In this document: positions 57,611-64,000 of the stretch, piece after piece
How the letters are laid out: each line of letters opens with the position of its first letter
How positions within the stretch are numbered: position 1 is the first letter of the stretch
Assembly: GCF_040412425.1 (NCBI RefSeq)
Contig: NC_089767.1
Span: 2,086,969-2,150,968, forward strand
Source of the DNA: Macrobrachium rosenbergii
Lineage: Eukaryota; Arthropoda; Malacostraca; Decapoda; Palaemonidae
DNA: 64,000 nt
Direction: 5' to 3'
The notes under the pieces: model-generated
Seen by the model: the letters and a program-made list of their open reading frames with translations, nothing else
Database searches by the model: none
What the model was told of the DNA's origin: nothing
Position numbers and translations under genes: made by a program

Positions 57611-59150
57611 CGCTGCCAAGAGAAGGGTGCTCCGCGGCCCTCCATCAGGCCAAAAGCTGGCCCGCGAAGTTTGTCGGTCTCACTCGGATGTGCGGTCCGT
57701 GAGGATCTTGTTATTTTGGCACCACAGCGGATGTGATGTTTACTACGCTCTTTCACGAGCAGGCTATCGATGATTCGGTAGAGTAATCATGCATCTTTCC
57801 TTAGCCAACTATAATGTTTATAATTTTATAAATTCCCTCCGCGCCCGATCAGGCGCCGTGTTTCTCCGGCGGGCTGACACGCAAGCCTCGTGATTGCCGA
57901 TTCAGGCCGCTTAAAGTCTGGGTTAAGCGGCTTTGGGCGCAACGTAGGAGCTTCAGCAATCTACATACTCTCGAAGGACATTTGTAATGTCCTTTTCAAC
58001 GCAGATCACAGCTTCTGTCACCGGCGAGGTTGCTGCTCCGTTGATTGCGGGATTGGGGAGGTGGCCAGCCCTCTCCAGGCAGTTCGGCTGTGGCGCCCGG
58101 GACAGCCGCAGACTTCGATCCGGCCTTGAGTCTCGAGCATTATCCCAGGCATCAGGCAGGTAAGGGGGTAGTGAGGCCAGGTTCTTCACTGTTTATCTCC
58201 TTCTTCCTCTGTTGCTTCTTTTAAAGGCTTCTCTAAATCTTCATGCCTTTCCGGGCACGTCTTCTATTGCCCCGAAGGTGAAGTCCTTTAAAAAGAAAAC
58301 CTTACCTACTCCGGCAGACCGATATGGGGTCCCTCCGGCGGCGGCACGGGCAACGAGCCCCGTTCCGTCGACGAGTACAGCCTCCCCTTCCGGGTCCCAG
58401 GCGGAGCCTCAATCACGTCAGGTAGTTCCCCCTCCTCCTTCCTTGGATACACTTCAGTTCTTTGAACAGTTCCTGAAAGAATCGACACGAGGTTTGAGAA
58501 GATCGGCGCGAGGGTAGACAGTAAGCTGTCTGGTCTTGCTTCTTCTCTTCACTCCCTTCCCGAGGAAGAGGTGGAATCCTCAGCTTAACGTTCTAGGCAT
58601 TCTGTTCCTGACCCTTCCTCTCCACTCCCTTCGATCTAGGGAATCCTTGGCGTCTCACCCTTTATGCTCCCGAGTGCGAAGGTACTCTTACCATAGAGGG
58701 TTTAGGCACGAGGAGAGTGGAAGAGTTAGAGGACCTATCCTCCCGGACCTGACATCTCCCTACACTGGTTTTGCCAGGCTGAAGGGAGAGGTTTGGAATT
58801 TGGAATACGATGAAGTCCCTAAGGAGACGGTCATCTATCCTAGGGACCAAGCCCGAGTCGTCTTTGATGAGACCCTTGCGGAGTGGCAAGCGGGAGAACA
58901 CTAGCTCACCAGCTAAGGGAGTGTTCACTGTGTGCTCTCAGTGATGTTCTCCTTCTCCCTTGCCCTTCCAGTGGCCTCCCTATTGCCAGGCTTGCTTTGA
59001 AGGTAAACCCCTTCCTCTCATCTCCGTGAGGCGGACCTACATGTCGCTAGTATTTGAGCTGCTGAACTGGAAGGAACCCTAATCGTTCGGTATGACTAAA
59101 CTGACAGACTACGCCTCTGATCTGTTCAGTGGAGACGGCTCCTAAAAAAG
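57611..59150 (+). pseudogene. DIRS gag-like region (broken)
   Basis: Frames shift several times. A Pro/Ser-rich stretch (about 58310-58440) is followed by SLDTLQFFEQFLKE and then, in another frame, RFEKIGARVDSKLSGLASSL, coiled-coil-like as in DIRS ORF1 products. Further on, PYTGFARLKGEVWNLEYDEV and RVVFDETLAEWQ (58760-58900) form the longest clean block. No catalytic motif is expected in this protein. Confidence 0.5.
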
Positions 59151-59849
59151 ATCAGTCGCTCTTGAAACAGAGCTGATACTGAGAAGGCTCGCCAGGTCTT
59201 TGAACTCTTTGGTTTGTAGGCTTAGCGCTATGGCACAGTTTACAGAAGATCCATTGTTCCAGGTCTTGACGAAATCTCTCTTGGCGAGTTTTCAACAAGA
59301 TCTGTTTGACTTTATGACTGCCCGACTGGCCTGCCGGAAGCACATCTTTTCAGCAGCCACAGTTCGGCATAGACCTAATAAGCCTATGTAGAGTTAGATC
59401 TGGGGTGCTAATCTTTTCCCACAAGAGATTGTTTGATCTTATCACAGGGCGGCTAGGGTCAATCAAGCCTCCGTTCCCGTTGGGGCCTGCCTATAAAGGC
59501 AGTCTGAAAATCTTGCCAGCCCTCCACCAAGTCCAGTAAGAAATTTAAGCATGGCATCTTCAAACCAGTCCCTTGGTCCAGGATTCCTTTACAAAAGTCA
59601 ACCTTGACCTCTTCCTCCCATCCTCCACCTCAGTATGTCCTGAAGTAAACCCGGCACATCAGTCTTTGGCTGCTCCTTCCTATCTCATAAAACTTTAATC
59701 CGCCATATGAAAGTCCCAGGAAATTGCGCCCAGACAATCAACCCAGTGCCAGCCCGTGGCCAGCTCGGAAGAGGAGCCCGGCTCCTCCCAGGAACAGGGA
59801 GGTAGAGGAAGCCAGAGGAAGCAATCACAGGACCCGATGACGCGCCATC

Positions 59850-61700
59850 CTGTGGGCGGAGGGCTGTATCATTTTCCGAGCTCGGTGGACCTTCTGTCCC
59901 TGGGCTCAGAGTATAGTTTCAAGGGCCTGGGGCTGGAGTTGGATACGACAATCCCCTCACCAGTCAGGATTTTATCAGGCTACGACCAGGATCTCGAGGA
60001 CTTTGTGGAGGATCTCCTACAGAAACAGGCTATGAGAAAGTAGAGGTCTCTGAAGTTCCAAGGCAGGCTCGGTGTTCCAAAGAAGAGTTCCAACAAACGG
60101 AAGTAATTCTGGACTTGTCCGTCTGAATTCCTGCATTCGTTGCGACAAGTTGGATGCTTACTGTCTCTGAGTTAGGACCCTGCACCCGTGGAGCCGTAAC
60201 CACCTCTCTAGATCTTTCCGACGCCTATTATCACGTCCGGTTGCGAGAAGGTTCTCCCCCTTTCTGGGGTTCAGGCTCGGAAGGCAGGCATATTCCTTCA
60301 AGGTGATGCCTTTCGGCACTCAACATAGCCAAGGATTTTACCAGAGTTGACGAACTGCGGTCGTACGGCAACTCGATCTCAAGAGGATGCGTGGCGCGTG
60401 TCGGCGACTGGATCATCTGGGCATCGAGCGTCGGAATGCGAGAGAAGTTACATCCGTGGTGAGTGGGCTTTCTAGAATCCTTGGGCTTCGATCAACAAAC
60501 AAGGAGAAGTCCGCCTGGTTCCCAGCAGTTGTTTTCAATGGCTAGGAATCCGAGTGGGATCCTGAATTCTCTAGCTCTCTCTTCCTCCTCCCAAGAGGAA
60601 GGAGATAGCCAGAGCAACCAGACAGTTTCTCAAATCCAAAAGGGCCTCTCGGCGGACCCAAGAACGAGTCTTGGGCTCCCTTCAGTTAACCGGTGACAGA
60701 CCTGTTGCTGAAAGTGAGGCGAAGGATATCAACAGAAGTGTGGCGGAGTCGGGCAAATATCAGTCTCAGGGGACAAGTGTCTCTGATTCCCCACATCTTG
60801 AAGAAGCGACTCCGTCCTTCAGTGCGTCTGTCAAGAGCCTATCCAGAATCAGTCCCCTTCAATTTCCTCCTCCCGAGCGTTGGTTATCCACACAGGCAGC
60901 CTCCTTAAAGCCCAGGTGGGAGGATATTCTCAACACCAAGTACAGGGGACTTGGTCCCTCATGTTCCTTGATTCCATATAAATGTTCTGGAGGCCATGGC
61001 GGTCTTCCTTACATTGAAGAAGCTACTTCCCCCCAAGAAGATTCACATAAGGCTAGTTCTGGACAGGCGCCACGTTGATCACTGCATAAACAGGAGAGGT
61101 TCAAAATCAGGCAGGATCAACCCAGGTAATATTGCACTTTTCTCCTTGGCTTGCAAAGAACAAGTGGCACCTATCTGCCACCCATCTTCCTGAGTCCGGG
61201 CGTCGTAGCAGATTCTCTCTCCAGGACAACTCCTCGGTGAGTGGTCCTAGACAGGGTTAGTTCAATTGGATCTGCCAACTAGTTCCGGGTCTGGAGGTAG
61301 GTTTGTTATGTAGCTCAACAAGCTCCCTCATTACATGGCTCTAGCCTGGACCCTCCAAGCTCTCTTTTCACGGACGCAATGTCATTGGATTGGAACAGGT
61401 GGAAGGTGATCTATCTGTTCCCTCAGTGAGCTTGTTGTTGAAAGTCCTCCTAGGCTTCAGGGACGTTCAAGGGTCAAACAGCTCTAGTGGCTCCCTGCTG
61501 GCCAGAGGCAGCTGGTTTCCTCTTCTACTAGAACTGAAACTTCGCCACATCCGAATCCCAGTCGAAACTAACACAAGTAGTACAAACTCAGACTGTGTCA
61601 GCTTCATCAAAAAATCCAAATGCCCTGGCTTTGTGGACTTTATGAAGTTTGCGGCTCAAAGGGATACTAACGTTGATCTGTCAATACCATGTTCTTAGAA
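59850..61700 (+). pseudogene. DIRS reverse transcriptase and RNase H (broken)
   Basis: Fragments in order: GGRLYHF at the N-terminus; RLNSCIRCDKLDAYCL (60119-60166); LDLSDAYYHV with the first catalytic aspartate (60208-60237); FKVMPFGT (60298-60321); the catalytic YxDD position degraded to RVGDWIIW (near 60397-60420); NKEKSAWFP (60492-60518); then RNase H. RNase H shows VVIHTGS, where the expected HTDAS has Asp to Gly, followed by EAMAVFLTLKKLLPPKK and RLVLDRRHVDHCINRRGSKS (60985-61110). Stops and shifts separate them, and both enzyme sites are damaged. Confidence 0.75.
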
Positions 61701-62660
61701 TCAGATAAGCGGGCCTCACTCTTAAATCAGTGCGACTCAGCAATTAAACTAGCACTCTTTTTAAAGAGAATCTGAGGCTACAGTGTGTGTTCATTGTAAT
61801 CTCCTTTTTTAGATCACTGTTTGAGAAGGTTTAGCCGCTAGTACTGTTACTACAGTCAAATCGGCTCTACGTAAAGTGTTCTTGTGGTTTCAAATTGGCC
61901 TCACAGACCCTTACTTTTCTTCCATCCTAAAGCATGTACGTCTGAAGCCAGTAATCCCGTCCACACTCACGGTTTCTAGTTTCTAAATGGCGTGTTGAAG
62001 TTAACCTCAGATATCGATAATCAATCCTGCCCTACCTTTCCTTGTTAGAGACGTTGTTTTTAAGTTAGCCTGGCCGGATTGCTAGAATTTCGGGCTGTCT
62101 CTGCACTCTAGGAACCCAACCCGTCGACTTCCTTCCATCAGGAGGTTTTGCTGATTCTCATTTACCTTCCTGGCCAAAATGAAGATCCATAGCATAGGTG
62201 GTGCGCCTTGGAAAATTCTTCCTCTGCCTCTAGACCTGTCCCTGTGTCCAGTTCCTTACTTTGAGAACTTATTTAGACAGGTCCTCTCCCATCTCTTCTG
62301 GGACACTCTCTTCCCTTCAGGAAGGAGAGGTAATCTCTCTATGTCTGCTATTAGACAACAGATCCTTTACTTTATCAAGCAGGCTAACCTGACTCAGTCC
62401 CAAAAGTTCATGATATCAGGCTGTGGCCTCAGAAATTAATTACTTCCATTACATAGTTTCACGGATCTTTTCCAGGTACCGGTTGGAAGTCACCCTTGGT
62501 TTTCAACGTCACTATTTGAAATCCTTAGAAGAAGCTCTTAAATTCTCAGCAATCGCGGCAGGAGTGTTGTGTATCCCTCCTCTGGTTCCCTTTCTGATTC
62601 CTAGTCATTTCCTCCTCACTGCCTCCAGTTATCCCCTTGCAGGTCAAACAGTCAGGCTTG
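61701..62660 (+). pseudogene. DIRS tyrosine recombinase (broken)
   Basis: Early fragments read FFRSLFEKV and LTSDIDNQSCPTF (61811-62035). The conserved C-terminal part reads AIRQQILYFIKQANLTQSQK (62349-62408), then HDIR (62409-62420), the H-x-x-R box of the family. A missing base directly after this shifts the frame to VASEINYFHYIVSR. Finally RHYLKSLEEALKFSAIAAG carries the expected nucleophilic tyrosine codon (62513-62515). The motif order R...HxxR...Y supports a tyrosine recombinase, not an integrase. Confidence 0.75.
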
Positions 62661-62921
62661 TGACTTCTCCACCTGGCTATGTTATCCATGTATTTGTCTA
62701 AATGACACATTTAAGTTATAAGGTTTTCAATATTGTATAGTTATTTTGTTTATGTGCTTTTTCACATTGTCATGTTAATTTTAGCTAACATCAGTTTCTT
62801 TTGTACATTATTATTATTATTTACTAGTGATTGAAAAGAAAGTTTCTTTTTGGACCTTGATCTTTTGTTCCCATAGAAATTTTTATCTTTTTAGTTTAAA
62901 TTATGTTTATTTCTCTATTAA

Positions 62922-63005
62922 ATTTTCATCGGCTGACAGGACCCGATCCAGAAAAGGGATTTTGACGAAGGAAAAATCTATTTCTGGAAGAGAGGACGTG
63001 TCCTG
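62922..63005. repeat. DIRS internal complementary region
   Basis: The first part (62922-62955) is the complement of the element's left end. The second part (about 62970-63005, aaaaatctatttctgg then gaggacgtgtcc) matches the complement-strand reading of the right end. Together they represent a junction of the two termini, as used in the circular-intermediate model for DIRS. Confidence 0.8.
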
Positions 63006-63074
63006 TGTTTCCCCACCTCCACCATGTGTCCACTCCATAGTAAACATCATTCTAGTGGGGTGCTGCTTTCATGG

Positions 63075-63365
63075 AGATGCGACTAAGCGGTGTTTTGTGT
63101 GCTGTCATGGGTGAGTACATGGGTTTGTATGCTTGGCACACCTCCTGTGGGACTTTTGACCTTGGGATCTCTATAGGATGGAGTTCCGTGTTTTTGTAGT
63201 TCACCCTTTTCCATACCGACTCCATCTGATGGAGCTCGCTCTGGAGTAGTAACTCCAGCATTTCATTTAGCTTTCTCTGGTATCTAGCAGCAGGGTACCT
63301 AGAAATAAGTGCTGAATGGACTTTTCATCCCGGGTGACACAGTCCCCTCTCCAGAAATAGATTTT
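63075..63365 (-). repeat. DIRS right inverted terminal repeat
   Basis: The complement begins aaaatctatttctggagagg and aligns with the left repeat over about 285 bp with scattered differences. Confidence 0.85.
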
Positions 63366-63899
63366 CAGCAAATCAAAATCCGCTTTACGACCATTTCGGT
63401 CAAAGTCAAAGTTGACCGAAGGTTGAAATTTCGGCACTTATCGTGATTTATATGAAATAAATTGATAAAAGCTACAACCATGAGTTATTTTTTGTTGTAT
63501 TCTAAATGAAATTGTGCACATTTTCATATATAAAATGTTATGTAATGTCTAATAGAAAACTGTGCAAAAATTACGACCAAGTGACTAAAGAATTTCTGAG
63601 ATTTTCAGCAGTTAGCTGATGCTTTCTTTTGGGATAAGAAAGAAATTCATGCATGCGCAGCTGGGTCGTGCTTGTAAACAAAACAACAGCATGATCCGTG
63701 AACTCCCAGCATCCCTCAAGTGCGATTGGAAATTTTTCACAAGAGGCCTATAAGTATTTTCATGAATATAAAAAGCTTTTTGTAATCGACGTATTTTCAC
63801 GTCCACTTGGCAACAGACAACTTTTATGCGACGTAAAATATATCCAGTTGGCGTTAAAGGGTTAAAAAAGTGCTGTACTATATACAAAGAAAATGTTAC

Positions 63900-63959
63900 C
63901 CACAAACTGATAAACTTTCAGCTCGCCACTCAAAATGTGAGTCAGTGGCCGTCTTCAAC
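63900..63959 (-). CDS. Possible upstream transferrin exon
   Basis: Minus-strand acceptor ataatgtag and donor gtaaca flank a frame reading LKTATDSHFEWRAESLSVCG. This resembles the segment just before the CHPG block in transferrins (VVxxxSxFxWxxLRG). The phase at that donor does not fit the next exon (54635), so either a neighbouring weaker donor is used or the match is chance. Confidence 0.25.
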
Positions 63960-64000
63960 CTACATTATAACTACTGTACTGAGATTACCATGAAAGAATA

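Larger units (their letters stand above)
55461..63365 (+). mobile_element. DIRS-like tyrosine-recombinase retrotransposon, degenerate
   Basis: About 7.9 kb with ~285-bp inverted terminal repeats (55461-55745 and 63075-63365) and an internal complementary region (62922-63005) that pairs with both outer ends. In between, in plus orientation, are broken gag-like, reverse transcriptase/RNase H and tyrosine recombinase regions. This layout (inverted ends, internal complement, tyrosine recombinase instead of integrase, no target-site duplication seen) is that of DIRS elements. Frameshifts and stops occur throughout, so it is an inactive copy. Confidence 0.8.
54889..63865. mobile_element. TTAA-bounded TIR element (piggyBac-like ends), host of the DIRS insertion
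   Basis: The left end ttaacccttcaaacgcc (54889) and the complement of the right end (ggcgttaaagggttaa, ending 63865) match almost perfectly. Weaker inverted similarity follows (aaaagtgtctgctg versus aaaagttgtctgttg). TTAA at both outer edges is the piggyBac target signature. Without the inner 55461-63365 insertion the element would be about 1.07 kb with no coding frame, so a MITE-type copy is likely. Confidence 0.6.

Overview
The window is eukaryotic DNA, most likely from a decapod crustacean (shrimp, prawn, crayfish or crab). Coding sequence is split into short exons by GT-AG introns, microsatellites are abundant, and several dispersed repeat families recur many times on both strands. The decapod call rests on my memory of these repeat families, and no search was run. 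No bacterial feature, CRISPR array, rRNA or functional tRNA gene was found.

Two genes can be reconstructed. (1) A plus-strand microsomal-type epoxide hydrolase (EPHX4-like alpha/beta hydrolase) lies at 32719-39076. Its seven exons join in frame into 337 residues with an N-terminal membrane segment, HGFP oxyanion motif, HDWGG nucleophile, second acid, histidine and two lid tyrosines. Its introns are packed with repeats but every exon is intact. Only the initiator exon is uncertain. (2) A minus-strand transferrin-family gene lies at 51033-54635. Its last six exons encode about 271 residues of a C-terminal lobe plus a hydrophobic tail that looks like a GPI signal or membrane anchor. The lobe has lost the usual anion- and iron-binding residues. 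The N-terminal lobe lies beyond the right edge or in the unresolved upstream part.

The rest is mobile and tandem DNA. 1-11.9 kb: a LINE reverse transcriptase fragment, a decayed piggyBac transposase, dispersed repeats, a tRNA-derived SINE and a second decayed LINE reverse transcriptase. 11.9-15.06 kb: a 63-bp satellite of about 50 copies. 15-28 kb: SINEs, LINE 3' ends, foldback elements, long microsatellites and nested TIR elements. 28-31 kb: AT-rich DNA, a 30-bp minisatellite and two adjacent hairpins. 39-51 kb: the epoxide hydrolase 3' flank, scattered repeats, and a repeat-poor AT-rich block that could include the transferrin 3' UTR. 54.9-63.9 kb: a DIRS-like tyrosine-recombinase retrotransposon with inverted terminal repeats and an internal complementary region, lying inside a TTAA-bounded TIR element, probably inside a transferrin intron.

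Repeat families are named here for convenience. R1 is a ~300-bp repeat (13 or more copies). R2 is a ~350-bp repeat with an internal hairpin (7 copies). R3 is a tRNA-derived SINE (2 copies). R4 is a LINE 3' end with an (AAT)n tail, plus a SINE that shares that tail. R5 is a ~250-bp MITE (3 copies). All mobile-element reading frames seen are broken.
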